Source of the DNA: Thiovibrio frasassiensis
Lineage (GTDB): Bacteria; Desulfobacterota; Desulfobulbia; Desulfobulbales; Desulfurivibrionaceae
Assembly: GCF_029607905.1 (NCBI RefSeq)
Contig: NZ_JAPHEH010000001.1
Location: 1,889,530-1,953,529, forward strand
Length of the DNA: 64,000 nucleotides
Direction of reading: 5' to 3'
Part shown: piece by piece, positions 54,851 to 63,901 of the stretch
Layout of the letters: each line of letters opens with the position of its first letter
Position numbering within the stretch: position 1 is the stretch's first letter
Made by a program: the position numbers and the translations under genes
The notes under the pieces: generated by a model
Told to the model about the DNA's origin: nothing
Database searches by the model: none
The model's input: only the letters and a program-made list of their open reading frames with translations

Positions 54851-57849
54851 AGTCGCACGGCAGTAAATTTTTCCAGAGTCTGATACAGGCGCTGTATCTC
54901 TACAGGTTTGCTCAGATATTCGTCCATGCCGGCTTCAAGGCATTTTTCTCGGTCACCCTTGATGGCGTTGGCGGTGAGGGCGATAATAGGCAGGTCAAGG
55001 TGCAGGGTCTGGCGGATGGCTCTGGTCGCAGCGAGACCGTCCATTTTTGGCATCATGACATCCATCAACACTGCGTCATAGGTTTTGCCTTGCAGGGCGA
55101 TAAGCGCCTCATGACCGTTGCCCGCTATATCAACTAGAATGCCGGCTCTTGTCAAGAGTTGACTTGTCACCATCTGGTTTACCGGGTCGTCCTCGACAAC
55201 CAGCACCTGTTTGCCGACCAGGGTTTCGAACTGTTTTTTGTCCTTTTTCGCAGCAAGAGAAAGAGCACTGGCAGGAATGGTGTTTTTTGTTGTCCCGAGG
55301 CAGGAGATAACTGCTTCGTAGAGGTAGGATTGTTTGAGCGGCTTGCTCAGGAGGATAACTCCGGGAGAGGTTTTGCTGTTTTCCAGGGTGCTTTCCGTGT
55401 CGGCTTCGGTTTGAGCCAGGATTATGACTGGAGTCAGCCGATCGCTCGCTTGGTTGGCCGCACGATCTGCCAGGAAATGGGGCAGGTCGAGGCCGGTCAG
55501 GGAGCTGTCGAGTACAAGGAGTGCATGTTCTTCATGGAGCAGTCCAGCAATGGCAAGAGGGAAGGCGTTGGCTTCCGAAGGCGGCAGGGTCTCAGCCAGA
55601 CAGCCAAAGCCGGCAAGTGTCTCCAGTAAGGTTTCCCGCAGGGCCGGATGCTCTGTCGCCACCAGAACTTTAGGGGGGAAAGGCGAGGCAGGAAGGATGA
55701 GGGGATGTTGTGTCTCGGGAGGTTGCAACTGCACTTTGATGGTGAAATAAAATATGCTGCCTTTTCCCGGCTCGCTTTCGGCGTTGATTTCTCCTCCCAT
55801 GAGGGTAACAAGCTGTCTGCTGATGGCAAGGCCAAGGCCGGTGCCTCCGTAAAGTCTGGAGGTTGAACTGTCTGCCTGGGTATATTCGCTGAAGAGTTTT
55901 CTTATTTGGTCATGGTTAATCCCGCTTCCTGTATCCCGTACGGAAAAATAGAGAACGGCATCGTTATGATGCTGTTGTTCACAGAGCGCCGTGATGGCGA
56001 CCTCGCCTTTATCCGTAAACTTGATAGCATTGTTGACAAGGTTGATCAGGATTTGCCGCAGGCGGAGGGGGTCTCCCATCATGGCGCAGGGTATGTCGGT
56101 ATGCACGTTGATCAGCAATTCAAGGCCCTTGTCTGCGGCCTGCTTGCCGAACAGGTCGGTAAGGCTTTCCACCGTTTCCCGGAGATCAAAATTGGTGCAC
56201 TCGAGATCCAGGCGCCCGGCTTCAATTTTTGAAAAATCAAGGATGTCGTTGATCAGGGTAATAAGCGATTTGCCGGAGTCCTGAATAATGGTGAGATACT
56301 GGCGCATTTTTGTTGTTTCGGCATTTTTGGCCGCCATGTTTGCCATGCCGAGAATGGCGTTCATCGGGGTGCGGATCTCATGGCTCATGGAGGCGAGAAA
56401 CTGGGACTTTGCCTTGCTGGCAGCTTCTGCACGTGCTTCTGCTTTTTGGCGTTCCCGGGCTTCTCTGGCGAGGTGTTCGTTGACCCTGCTCAAATCCGCA
56501 GTGCGTTCGTCAACCAGCACCTCCAGCGATTGTTTAAACAGCTCCAGATCCCGGAAGGATTTTTCCAGTTCGCCATGGGCCTCTTCGAGCTCTCTGGCGT
56601 AGACGGTCTGGAGTTGTTCCTTTTCCTGTTTCATCAGCTGGAAACGATCGGCAAGGCCCATGGATAAAAGGGTGACCTCCCATGCCGACCCAAGCTGGAT
56701 GCCCCAATGGGTAATGAAGATGTGGGGCAAGATGCCAAAACTTTTCAGGGCATATACCGTTACCCCCAACATGGAAACGGACCAGGCAAGGAAATAATAG
56801 CGGGCCGGGCGATAGCCTTTGATCATGCAGATAAACCCCGTAATGATCAGGACAACGACGGTGAGGCTCATCAGGGTAGCCAGGCGGATGCTCAGATTGT
56901 AACCGACCCAAAAGGCCAGAATGCAGCCGAGGAGGGAAAGGAAAAGACCTATCTTGAGCGTGGTGTCAAGGCGGGGGACATTTTTTGCAGTGTCGAGAAT
57001 GTTGCGGGTGAACTGGATGGCGAAGATGTAGGTGAGGAAGATGAACAGGGGCGTGCAGTTATTGGCCCACCAGATCTGGTTGGGCCAAAAATATTGGAAC
57101 GCCATGCCATTGAGGCTCAACTGGAACAACATGTAAGTAAAGACAAAAAGGACGTAGTAGAGATAGGTGTTGTCCTTGAGGCCAAGATAGAGGAAAAAAT
57201 TGTAGATCATCATGACCAGCAGGATGCCGTAATAGATGCCGAGCAGGGTCTGTTCCATGCTGATTTCCTCGGCCAGGCAGGCAGAGGAATGCAGTTCGAG
57301 CGGGAGGTTCAGGGAGCTTGTTGTCTCACAGCGGAGGTACAGGGTTTTCTCTTCGTCGGCGGCAAGCCTGATCGGGAAAATGTTGTTTTTATGCTGGATG
57401 CTCCGGTGTTTGAAGGGAAAGCTGTCGCCGCCTTTGAGAACGGTGAAGTTGCCCGAGCCAGTGGGGGTGTATAGATCGATATGGTCAAGGAGGGGGTATT
57501 TTACCTCGAGAAAGTAGTCCGCGGAATCCTGGCGGGAGTTTTTCAAGGTAAAACGCGCCCAAACAGCCGAGGTGGTAAAGCCGAAACTGGGAGTGACTGC
57601 GGCGGAAGGGGTAAACCGAGTCTCGGTGTGTCGGGTAATGATGTCGGCGATGGTAAGATTTCTGCTGGGATCTTCCAGGAGTTCTATATGTTTTGCCAGG
57701 GAAAATGAGGCATGTTCGGGAGAAAGAATCACCGGCACCGGCATAGCCCGGACCATGGTCGGGATTGCGATAAGGCAAAAAAAAGCGAAACCTTGGAGGC
57801 CGCGTCTTACTATTGCTCCGGCGTGCATCAATGGATTAAATCCCTGCAT
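54847..57849 (-). CDS. 7TMR-DISM hybrid histidine kinase with two receiver domains
   Basis: About 1000 aa from ATG 57849; ATG 57828 is also possible, and a TTG at 57981 would add a further hydrophobic helix. A signal-like segment precedes the DISMED2 domain (residues about 45-180). Seven membrane helices (about 200-410) form 7TMR-DISM; a coiled coil leads to HisKA ([18 protein letters not shown]) and the ATPase ([19 protein letters not shown]). Two receivers follow: a degenerate one ([12 protein letters not shown]) and a canonical one ([12 protein letters not shown]). It heads the acyl-CoA ligase-fadL-traB operon, so it may sense lipid-type ligands and act on uptake. The output regulator is unknown. 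Confidence 0.93.
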   Translation of the reverse strand: MQGFNPLMHAGAIVRRGLQGFAFFCLIAIPTMVRAMPVPVILSPEHASFSLAKHIELLEDPSRNLTIADIITRHTETRFTPSAAVTPSFGFTTSAVWARFTLKNSRQDSADYFLEVKYPLLDHIDLYTPTGSGNFTVLKGGDSFPFKHRSIQHKNNIFPIRLAADEEKTLYLRCETTSSLNLPLELHSSACLAEEISMEQTLLGIYYGILLVMMIYNFFLYLGLKDNTYLYYVLFVFTYMLFQLSLNGMAFQYFWPNQIWWANNCTPLFIFLTYIFAIQFTRNILDTAKNVPRLDTTLKIGLFLSLLGCILAFWVGYNLSIRLATLMSLTVVVLIITGFICMIKGYRPARYYFLAWSVSMLGVTVYALKSFGILPHIFITHWGIQLGSAWEVTLLSMGLADRFQLMKQEKEQLQTVYARELEEAHGELEKSFRDLELFKQSLEVLVDERTADLSRVNEHLAREARERQKAEARAEAASKAKSQFLASMSHEIRTPMNAILGMANMAAKNAETTKMRQYLTIIQDSGKSLITLINDILDFSKIEAGRLDLECTNFDLRETVESLTDLFGKQAADKGLELLINVHTDIPCAMMGDPLRLRQILINLVNNAIKFTDKGEVAITALCEQQHHNDAVLYFSVRDTGSGINHDQIRKLFSEYTQADSSTSRLYGGTGLGLAISRQLVTLMGGEINAESEPGKGSIFYFTIKVQLQPPETQHPLILPASPFPPKVLVATEHPALRETLLETLAGFGCLAETLPPSEANAFPLAIAGLLHEEHALLVLDSSLTGLDLPHFLADRAANQASDRLTPVIILAQTEADTESTLENSKTSPGVILLSKPLKQSYLYEAVISCLGTTKNTIPASALSLAAKKDKKQFETLVGKQVLVVEDDPVNQMVTSQLLTRAGILVDIAGNGHEALIALQGKTYDAVLMDVMMPKMDGLAATRAIRQTLHLDLPIIALTANAIKGDREKCLEAGMDEYLSKPVEIQRLYQTLEKFTAVRL

Positions 57850-58224
57850 GACAGCATAATTATTGATCTTGTATTTCTTCGATCCAAGAGAGAGAATAGT
57901 AAATACATTCAGTATAAACATGAAAAACAAGGCGAAAACAATATCTTTGTCTTGTTTTATCAGTTGGTTGATGAAGATCAATCTCTCCGGAATCGGGAGG
58001 GAATGGTGATATCCTTAGGAATCAGCTTACGGTCAAAGGGGAATTGATCCGCAGGGAGTCGGCTGGAGAGGGATGAAATAATTGTAACTGTATTGTGCTG
58101 CAAAGTGCGAGGGCTTTGCTCAGCGGTAAGGCTTTTGTTTAGGATAAGGTGCTTTAAGGGGTAAGTCGATGCGCAAGGCGCATCGACTGTTGTCCGGTTT
58201 AAGTCCAAGGCAGGAGGTGAAATA
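57850..58224. other. Divergent intergenic region with hairpin
   Basis: 375 bases between the histidine kinase and the cytochrome genes. It holds the perfect inverted repeat at 58164-58188 and an AT-rich kinase-side half, where a minus-strand frame could extend the kinase to 57981. Promoters of both genes should be here; I could not fix them. I see no other gene. Confidence 0.5.
58164..58188. repeat. Perfect 11-bp inverted repeat ahead of the cytochrome gene
   Basis: AGTCGATGCGC (58164-58174) and GCGCATCGACT (58178-58188) are exact complements around a 3-base spacer. No T tract follows. The centre lies about 49 bases before the cytochrome ATG. It could be an operator for a dimeric regulator or an RNA hairpin in the leader. 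Confidence 0.75.
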
Positions 58225-58623
58225 ATGGGAAAAAAGATCGCAGTCGTTGCCGTAGTGGCGGTATTTTTGGCATTGCTCTCACAGGGGCTGGTATTTGCCG
58301 GAGAGACAACCTACCGTTTTGATCCGCAGAGCCAGTCCAGTCGAGCCATGGAGTATAAAAATACCTGGGCGGGGTATAAGTTGTATCAAAGTAGTTGCAA
58401 AAGTTGCCACTACAGGGGGAATGATAAGGGCGCCTCGTTCCTGGAGACAGACTCGCGGACCATGCAGGGCTGGAATAAGGTCTTTTACAAGAAAAATGTG
58501 CCATGCGCCAAGGATGGCTCCTGGGCCAAGTTATCCCCGGAAGATTTAGTGGTTATTAACGACTATCTGTATACCAAGGCATATGATACCTGGGATCCCA
58601 GGTCCAATAAAAGCTGTGGCTGA
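58225..58623 (+). CDS. Secreted monoheme c-type cytochrome
   Basis: A 132-aa protein with a signal peptide (residues 1-26, ending VFAGE). SSCKSCHYRG gives one CxxCH heme site (C58-H62). No other His is present, so Met80 (SRTMQGW) is the only likely distal ligand. Two further cysteines (C94, C131) may form a disulfide. GGAGGTGAAATA precedes the ATG. I recognise no named family. It should carry electrons in the periplasm. No partner gene is adjacent. Confidence 0.85.
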   Translation: MGKKIAVVAVVAVFLALLSQGLVFAGETTYRFDPQSQSSRAMEYKNTWAGYKLYQSSCKSCHYRGNDKGASFLETDSRTMQGWNKVFYKKNVPCAKDGSWAKLSPEDLVVINDYLYTKAYDTWDPRSNKSCG

Positions 58624-58635
58624 TAAGCCCTGGCT

Positions 58636-58652
58636 GCTCCCGGTCCGGGAGC
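58636..58652 (+). terminator. Weak hairpin between convergent genes
   Basis: GCTCCC (58636-58641) pairs with GGGAGC (58647-58652) around GGTCC, 12 bases after the cytochrome stop. No U tract follows, so termination is uncertain. Confidence 0.35.
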
Positions 58653-58660
58653 AATAAGAA

Positions 58661-59149
58661 TTAGATCCTGGTAAAGTTCCAGCGCAGCGGCTGGCCGTTT
58701 TTGTATGGAAGATGGCCATGGAAGATGCGGGGGTCGGAGTCAAAAACCAGAGGCAGGAAATACCGGTCCCCTTCCCACATCGGCAGGAGATCCAGTTGAG
58801 CAATGGGGTGCCAGGCGAGCACCCCTTCTTCATTTTCAGTAAAGGGTGTGCCGTGGAAGCGGTCGATCCGGAAGATAAACCCGAGCCAGTCCTCCCCGTG
58901 CGGACCAAAACCGGTCCAGTTGATGGTTCCGCGCAGCAGGGTTTCTTCACAATCGATTCCCGCTTCTTCCTTGATTTCTCGGGTGAGGCAGGTGAGAACA
59001 TCCTCGTCCGGGTGCATTTTCCCGCCCAGGCCGTTGTACTTGCCCAGGTGGGTATCCGCCGCACGGGCATTGCGATGGACAAGAAGGGTCTGGGTTCGGT
59101 CTGGAGAAAGAATGTAGCCAAGGGTTCCGATGATGGGAGTGTAGGGCAT
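58661..59149 (-). CDS. Nudix hydrolase (8-oxo-dGTP diphosphatase-like)
   Basis: A 162-aa Nudix protein. The Nudix box G-x5-E-x7-REIKEEAGI is complete (GKMHPDEDVL, then LTREIKEEAGI, residues about 42-64). NGLGGKMH and WHPIAQLDLLPMWEGD are like MutT/MTH1-type 8-oxo-dGTP hydrolases. It would clean oxidised nucleotides. It faces the cytochrome gene. Confidence 0.93.
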   Translation of the reverse strand: MPYTPIIGTLGYILSPDRTQTLLVHRNARAADTHLGKYNGLGGKMHPDEDVLTCLTREIKEEAGIDCEETLLRGTINWTGFGPHGEDWLGFIFRIDRFHGTPFTENEEGVLAWHPIAQLDLLPMWEGDRYFLPLVFDSDPRIFHGHLPYKNGQPLRWNFTRI

Positions 59150-59302
59150 GTCCGTCCTGTTGTCGGGAATAGTGCGAAGTATTGAAAAAATATTTCACCC
59201 TTTCAAAATCAGGCATGATTCTATACCATGATTCCATGTAGGGAAAGAGGTGCGGAGCCGTGGTACAGTCCACAGCTCTTGCCTTAAAATATCGGGGCGA
59301 AA

Positions 59303-60298
59303 ATGGCAATCCTTATTGTTGATGATATTCCGGTAAACCTGATGCTGCTTGAGGAGATGCTCCAGCAGGAGGGGTATGCGGATATTTATTGTCTCAGAAG
59401 CGGGCAGGAAGCCCTGGAGATGCTGGCGACAACCGAGACATCGGGTGCGGAGGAGAAAAGAATCGATCTCATCCTCATGGACGTCATGATGCCGGGCATG
59501 GACGGGATAGAGACCTGTAAACGGATCAAGGCGCAGGATGGGCTGCGGGATATCCCGGTGATCATGGTCACGGTCCGAGATGATGATGAGGCCCTAGCCC
59601 AGGCGTTCGCCATGGGCGCCACCGATTATATCATCAAGCCGGTCAAGGAACTCGAGCTGCTGGCCAGGGTGCGCGCCGCGCTTAAGTTGAAGCATGAAAC
59701 CGATCGACGCAAGGCGCGGGAACAGGAGCTGGTCGAGCTTACCCGCCAGCTGGATACGATGAACCGTCGTTTGATGCACATGGTGCCGAGAGACAGCCTG
59801 ACCGAGGTGGGCAACCGTCGTTATTTTGATGAAATCCTGGGCCGGGAATGGAATCGGGCCAGGCGGGAGTCGGTTCCTCTTTCGCTCTTCATCGTGGACC
59901 TGGACGATTTTAAGCGGTTTAACGAAACCCATGGCCGGGAGAAGGGTGATGCCTGCCTGCGGAAGGTGGCTGATGGCCTGAGCTCTGTCCTCAAGCGGGC
60001 CGGGGACACCGTGGTTCGCTATGGCGGAGAGGAGTTTGCCGCTATTTTACCCAATACCCCGAATGGTGGCGCCCAGACCGTGGCTCTCGAGTTCATGGAG
60101 TATATGGCCACCCTGAACAGCAGGGATGCCGGAGCGGAAACACCCGGGGAACCCCTGACGCTGAGTATCGGCCTGGCAACCGCCGAGCCTTGTCGCGGGT
60201 CGGATGTGCAGAGTTTGATAGCTGCCGCGGAAGGAGCATTGTATCTGGCCAAAGGTGATGGGGGCAACCGGATCAAGGTGGCCTTTGATTGCCAGTAA
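59303..60298 (+). CDS. Response regulator-GGDEF diguanylate cyclase (PleD/WspR-like)
   Basis: A 331-aa protein. The receiver (1-125) has ILIVDDIPVNLMLLEEML and LILMDVMMPGMDG with the phospho-Asp. A coiled coil (130-160) leads to GGDEF (165-331). YGGEEFAAILPN is an active site, with an RAGD I-site five residues ahead, so feedback inhibition is likely. It makes c-di-GMP upon phosphorylation. The PAS histidine kinase at 60670 is a plausible partner. Confidence 0.95.
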   Translation: MAILIVDDIPVNLMLLEEMLQQEGYADIYCLRSGQEALEMLATTETSGAEEKRIDLILMDVMMPGMDGIETCKRIKAQDGLRDIPVIMVTVRDDDEALAQAFAMGATDYIIKPVKELELLARVRAALKLKHETDRRKAREQELVELTRQLDTMNRRLMHMVPRDSLTEVGNRRYFDEILGREWNRARRESVPLSLFIVDLDDFKRFNETHGREKGDACLRKVADGLSSVLKRAGDTVVRYGGEEFAAILPNTPNGGAQTVALEFMEYMATLNSRDAGAETPGEPLTLSIGLATAEPCRGSDVQSLIAAAEGALYLAKGDGGNRIKVAFDCQ

Positions 60299-60335
60299 TC
60301 CATAATAACTGTTGGTGTGAGTGAGGAGGATGAAC

Positions 60336-60551
60336 ATGAAACAATGCAGCCTGAATGATTTTATGGAAGAACTGAAACCCTGGCTCGATAAGAGCCACAT
60401 TCGAAGCGCCGAGTTGAGTGGTGGAGATCAGTTGACCATCTATTTCTTGGATGGGATGAAAAACGTGTATCAGATTGATGATTGTAATGAAAAACAGATC
60501 AGGGAAGTTGTCAGCGATTTGAAGAAGAAAGGGATAACGGTACAGGAATAA
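60336..60551 (+). CDS. Small hypothetical protein between cyclase and kinase
   Basis: A 71-aa protein from ATG 60336, 6 bases after GAGGAGG; earlier in-frame starts at 60321 and 60330 would use part of that site as codons. It reads MKQCSLNDFMEELKPWLD, has two predicted helices around a beta segment (QLTIYFLDGMKNVYQI), and ends KKKGITVQE. I know no family. Placement 37 bases after the cyclase and 118 before the kinase suggests a part in the same signalling unit. Confidence 0.8.
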   Translation: MKQCSLNDFMEELKPWLDKSHIRSAELSGGDQLTIYFLDGMKNVYQIDDCNEKQIREVVSDLKKKGITVQE

Positions 60552-60669
60552 TTTTTGAGGAAGACCTGGCTCAGGGATTCAGCCGTACTCCTGTTCTTTG
60601 GGCAAAGTTTAAATATGCGGTAGGGGCAGCATCGGACAAAAGTTTCATGGTCCATGATCTGGTGGGGAT

Positions 60670-61749
60670 ATGACTGAGGAAACGGCGGCAGAGACGCAGA
60701 AGCAGTTTCTCATTCTCAAGAACGCGGTTGAAAATACCAACGAGGCTTTTGTCACCATTGATGAAAACTCCACGGTGATCTTTTTCAACAGGGCGGCAGA
60801 GAGGATGTTCGGGTATGAGCGGGCGGAGATTGTCGGCCACGATCTGGGTAAAATCCTGACCGATATGTGTAGGGCAGGGCATGAGCTGGCCGTGGCCAAA
60901 TATATCCGAACCGGTCGGGCAACCTTGATCGGGCACGAGACCGAACTGGTGGTGGCCCGGAAAAACGGCGAAACCTTTCCTGCTACCATCTCTTTTTCCG
61001 TGGCGGATATCGAGGGTGCGCTTTATTTTACCGGTCTGGTCAGGGATCTCTCCGATACCAAGATCCTGGAGGACCGTCTGGCTCAGAACGAGCGGCTCGC
61101 CGCGTTGGGGCAAACAGTCGCCGAGATCAATCATGAAATAAAAAATCCCCTCATTATGATTGGCGGGTTTGCCCGGCAGCTCTTGAAAAAAGCAACGGTG
61201 GAGAACGATCGGGCGAAGCTGACCATCATCGTTGATGAAGTCACCCGCCTGGAACATCTCCTTGCCGGGCTAAAAGAACTGTATCGGCCCCCGCAACTCA
61301 ATCTTGCCGGCATCTCCCTCAATGAGCTGCTGGCCGAGGTCGTTGATCTGGCGCATTCTTATTCCGGCGGCAAGGGGATTGATATTCGGCTTGCGGTCAG
61401 CGACGATGTTGTCGTCGAGGTGGACCGGGAGAAGATAAAGCAGGTGCTCCTGAACCTGGTGAAGAATGGGATTGAAGCGACACCGCCGGGGGGAGAGATT
61501 GTGGTCAGCACCAGGGTGCAGGAGCTTCTGGTGGAGGTTGAGGTCACGGACACCGGGGAGGGGATTTCCGAGGAAATTAAGAAAAGGATATTCCTGCCTT
61601 TTTTCACCACCAAAGAACAGGGGACCGGCTTAGGCCTTTGTATCTCCAAAAGGATTATCGAGGATCACCCCGGTTGTTCCTTCCAGTTGGACAGTGAGGA
61701 AGGCAAGGGCACTGTCGCCACCATCGGTTTCCGTCGCAGCAAGGGTTGA
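60670..61749 (+). CDS. Cytoplasmic PAS sensor histidine kinase
   Basis: A 359-aa soluble kinase. PAS (residues 10-125) reads NEAFVTIDENSTVIFFNRAA and MFGYERAEIVG. The HisKA box is EINHEIKNPLIMIGGFA with the phospho-His. The ATPase has NLVKNGIEATPPGGEI (N box), DTGEGISEEIK (G1) and GTGLGLCISKRI (G2). It may phosphorylate the receiver of the GGDEF protein at 59303. It has no membrane segment. Confidence 0.95.
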   Translation: MTEETAAETQKQFLILKNAVENTNEAFVTIDENSTVIFFNRAAERMFGYERAEIVGHDLGKILTDMCRAGHELAVAKYIRTGRATLIGHETELVVARKNGETFPATISFSVADIEGALYFTGLVRDLSDTKILEDRLAQNERLAALGQTVAEINHEIKNPLIMIGGFARQLLKKATVENDRAKLTIIVDEVTRLEHLLAGLKELYRPPQLNLAGISLNELLAEVVDLAHSYSGGKGIDIRLAVSDDVVVEVDREKIKQVLLNLVKNGIEATPPGGEIVVSTRVQELLVEVEVTDTGEGISEEIKKRIFLPFFTTKEQGTGLGLCISKRIIEDHPGCSFQLDSEEGKGTVATIGFRRSKG

Positions 61750-61757
61750 AGGTCGAT

Positions 61758-62483
61758 TCAGGCCGGTAGCCCCTTGAGGATCAATTCGCGTTCCCGCTCG
61801 CGGATGTACCGCGCCAATTCATCTTCTTCCCTGCCTTTGCTTCGGAAGGCAACCCCGTAACAGACCATGCCCAGCTGCCGGTCATGGAAGGTCCGGACAA
61901 TGTCTCCTTGAGAAATTTTTTTCTGTTGCCAACCCGTCAGAATATCTTTTCCTTCCCCGGCCGGAATTGACAGAGCTATGTCCTGGATGTCGGTTTGCGG
62001 TAATACCATCGGTCTTTTGGAAAAAAAGAGCATGCCGGTAGCGCTGATATTTTTCAGGGTCAGGCCGGTGTGCAGATTGTTGTTGCTCCGAAAGGAAACA
62101 TGGCAGCCAGAGGGAACATCGACCCGGTAACGGGCCCGGCGCTGCAAGCGGAAAATCTCTCCAGGCAGGGAGGATTGTAAGGTGTCCGCAGATTCAGACA
62201 GGATGTGTACATCAAAATGGTTGGCAAGCTTTGCCTTGTCTTTAAAACTAAGACGGATCTTTTGGCAAGATTGCCAGTCGCGCGGTTTATCGATGAGCAA
62301 CCCCTGATCGTTGGTGCCGATCAGGATGGCGGGTCCGGACTGATACCCCTTGCCGGCAAGAAAGATCGGCACATGTCCGGCCACGAGCCGTGCGATGGTT
62401 CGGTCGATAAGTTCGCTTGAGATGGAGGATTCATAATCTGCGCCAATATCGAGCCAGCCCGGAACGGGGAGTGTTTTTTTCAT
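61758..62483 (-). CDS. PilZ domain protein (YcgR-like)
   Basis: A 241-aa protein. The N-terminal half (1-105) is a YcgR-like flagellar-brake fold. PilZ begins FRLQRRARYRVDVPSG (RxxxR, about residue 113) and continues with LKNISATGMLFF, an N-x-S-x-x-G form of the c-di-GMP motif. It should bind c-di-GMP and act on motility or surface behaviour. It is convergent with the kinase and downstream of the second cyclase. Confidence 0.9.
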   Translation of the reverse strand: MKKTLPVPGWLDIGADYESSISSELIDRTIARLVAGHVPIFLAGKGYQSGPAILIGTNDQGLLIDKPRDWQSCQKIRLSFKDKAKLANHFDVHILSESADTLQSSLPGEIFRLQRRARYRVDVPSGCHVSFRSNNNLHTGLTLKNISATGMLFFSKRPMVLPQTDIQDIALSIPAGEGKDILTGWQQKKISQGDIVRTFHDRQLGMVCYGVAFRSKGREEDELARYIRERERELILKGLPA

Positions 62484-62550
62484 GATCTCGGAACGAGTCC
62501 CTTGAACGAATTAATATGCAAAAGACCTTACGCCGAACGGTACAGGCAGG

Positions 62551-62573
62551 CAATAAGGGGGGCTCTGTATTTT
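62551..62573 (+). repeat. Direct repeat copy 1 flanking the heme-GGDEF gene
   Basis: CAATAAGG-N4-CTCTGTATTTT, 20 of 23 bases identical with the copy at 63879-63901. Both copies are followed within about 18 bases by AGTCAGGG. This copy sits just past the stop of the gene at 62587-63843. Confidence 0.7.
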
Positions 62574-62586
62574 TTTACGAAGGGAG

Positions 62587-63843
62587 TCAGGGTGCGATGC
62601 CAACGCGGTTTCGGCCGGCTTTCTTGGCTTCGAGCATTGCGGCATCGGCTTGGTTGATAATAACGGACCGATCAGGTTGGGGAACGGTGGTCTCGGGTGA
62701 GTAGCACGCCACGCCAAAGGTGGCAGTGATCCGGATCTGCGGGTGGTCGGCAATGCTGGTTTGGTGCTCGATGGCTTGCCGCAACCGCTCCGCCAGGGCG
62801 GTCGCCTGTTCTCGTTCGGTTTCCGGTAAAATCATGAGAAATTCTTCCCCGCCGTAACGGCCAAGAATGTCGGTCAGGCGGCATTGCCCTTGCGCGGTGG
62901 TGCTGATGGTTTTGAGGACCTCATCGCCTGCTTCATGGCCATACGTGTCATTTATTTCTTTGAAGTGGTCTGCATCAAAAAAGATACAGGAAAGGGGATG
63001 GCGGTAACGGGTGGCGCGTTCGATTTCCTCTGCGAGCCGATTGAGCAGAAAACGGCGGTTTTTCAGTTTGGTCAGTTCGTCGGTTGTCGCCATCTCCCGG
63101 ATAGTTTCTTCCGCAGCAGCCAGTTTTTTCTTGAGAGAGCCAACCAGGCTGAAAACGATTCCCAGTAAAGAAGCAAGCGTTACCGTGAACAGCAGGGCAA
63201 GAAGCAATTTATTCAGCACCAAGGCCCGTTCCATCTTCTCAATATTGAAGCGGATGCTGATGCCGCCACGGACATCGCCAATTCGGTATCCTTGGTCAGC
63301 ATGGCAGGAAAGGCATGATTCTTCAACGAAGAGCGGTGCCATATACCTGTAATAGGTGGCGTTCCCGTTCTTTTCCTTGAGGATCGTCTCGGATTTCCCT
63401 TGGGCAAAACTCAGGAGCGCTTGGCGCTCAAAGGTGTCCGGCGCATTGCCGGGATTGAGTGGCCTGAGGCTGGTGATGTGGAACTGGAACGCGCCTTCTT
63501 TGTCGGCGATTTCCGAGATCTCCCGGGTCATCAGGGCGGGGTTTTTCTTGGTATAGGTCTTGCCGTTACTGGCGGTGATATCGGGGCTCTGGAGGTAGGG
63601 GTTGGACACCATGCCCGGTGTTTTTTCGACAAAGACACCGCCGTGCAGGGCATTCCATTTCCGGGTGATGATAATGCTGTTGAAAAGCGCCTGCGCCCGC
63701 CCCTTGAGCTCTTGATCGAGGGCCTTCTGGTGATTGAGGTAGATACCGGTGAAAAGTGCGGAAATAAACAGCAGGATGACCATGCTGATATTGACGGCAA
63801 ACCGTTTCAGATGGGCACGATGATCTGATTTGGATGGGAGCAT
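62587..63843 (-). CDS. DUF3365-like heme-sensor GGDEF diguanylate cyclase
   Basis: A 418-aa membrane protein. TM1 spans about 17-36; a periplasmic sensor (about 40-205) has RKWNALHGGVFVEK, the mark of the DUF3365/Tll0287 group, and a CxxCH heme site, C177LSC180H181; TM2 spans about 211-236. GGDEF (about 250-418) has GRYGGEEFLMILPE and an RLTD I-site. Covalent heme in the periplasm suggests redox or gas sensing that controls c-di-GMP. Direct repeats flank the gene. Confidence 0.92.
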   Translation of the reverse strand: MLPSKSDHRAHLKRFAVNISMVILLFISALFTGIYLNHQKALDQELKGRAQALFNSIIITRKWNALHGGVFVEKTPGMVSNPYLQSPDITASNGKTYTKKNPALMTREISEIADKEGAFQFHITSLRPLNPGNAPDTFERQALLSFAQGKSETILKEKNGNATYYRYMAPLFVEESCLSCHADQGYRIGDVRGGISIRFNIEKMERALVLNKLLLALLFTVTLASLLGIVFSLVGSLKKKLAAAEETIREMATTDELTKLKNRRFLLNRLAEEIERATRYRHPLSCIFFDADHFKEINDTYGHEAGDEVLKTISTTAQGQCRLTDILGRYGGEEFLMILPETEREQATALAERLRQAIEHQTSIADHPQIRITATFGVACYSPETTVPQPDRSVIINQADAAMLEAKKAGRNRVGIAP

Positions 63844-63878
63844 AGTGTGTCTGTATATCCGAGAAAGAGACAGGGGGG

Positions 63879-63901
63879 CAATAAGGAGTACTCTGTATTT
63901 T
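63879..63901 (+). repeat. Direct repeat copy 2 flanking the heme-GGDEF gene
   Basis: Second copy of the repeat at 62551-62573, 36 bases upstream of the gene's start. Between 63844 and the window end I can call no gene; a minus-strand frame ends at 63967 and could be the 3' tail of a gene lying outside. Confidence 0.7.

Noticed and set aside
57850-57981. N-terminal extension of the hybrid kinase from TTG 57981
   Set aside because: Adds a second hydrophobic helix before the signal-like segment; ATG 57849 or 57828 fits the family better, though the TTG has a close GGAGAG and is not excluded.
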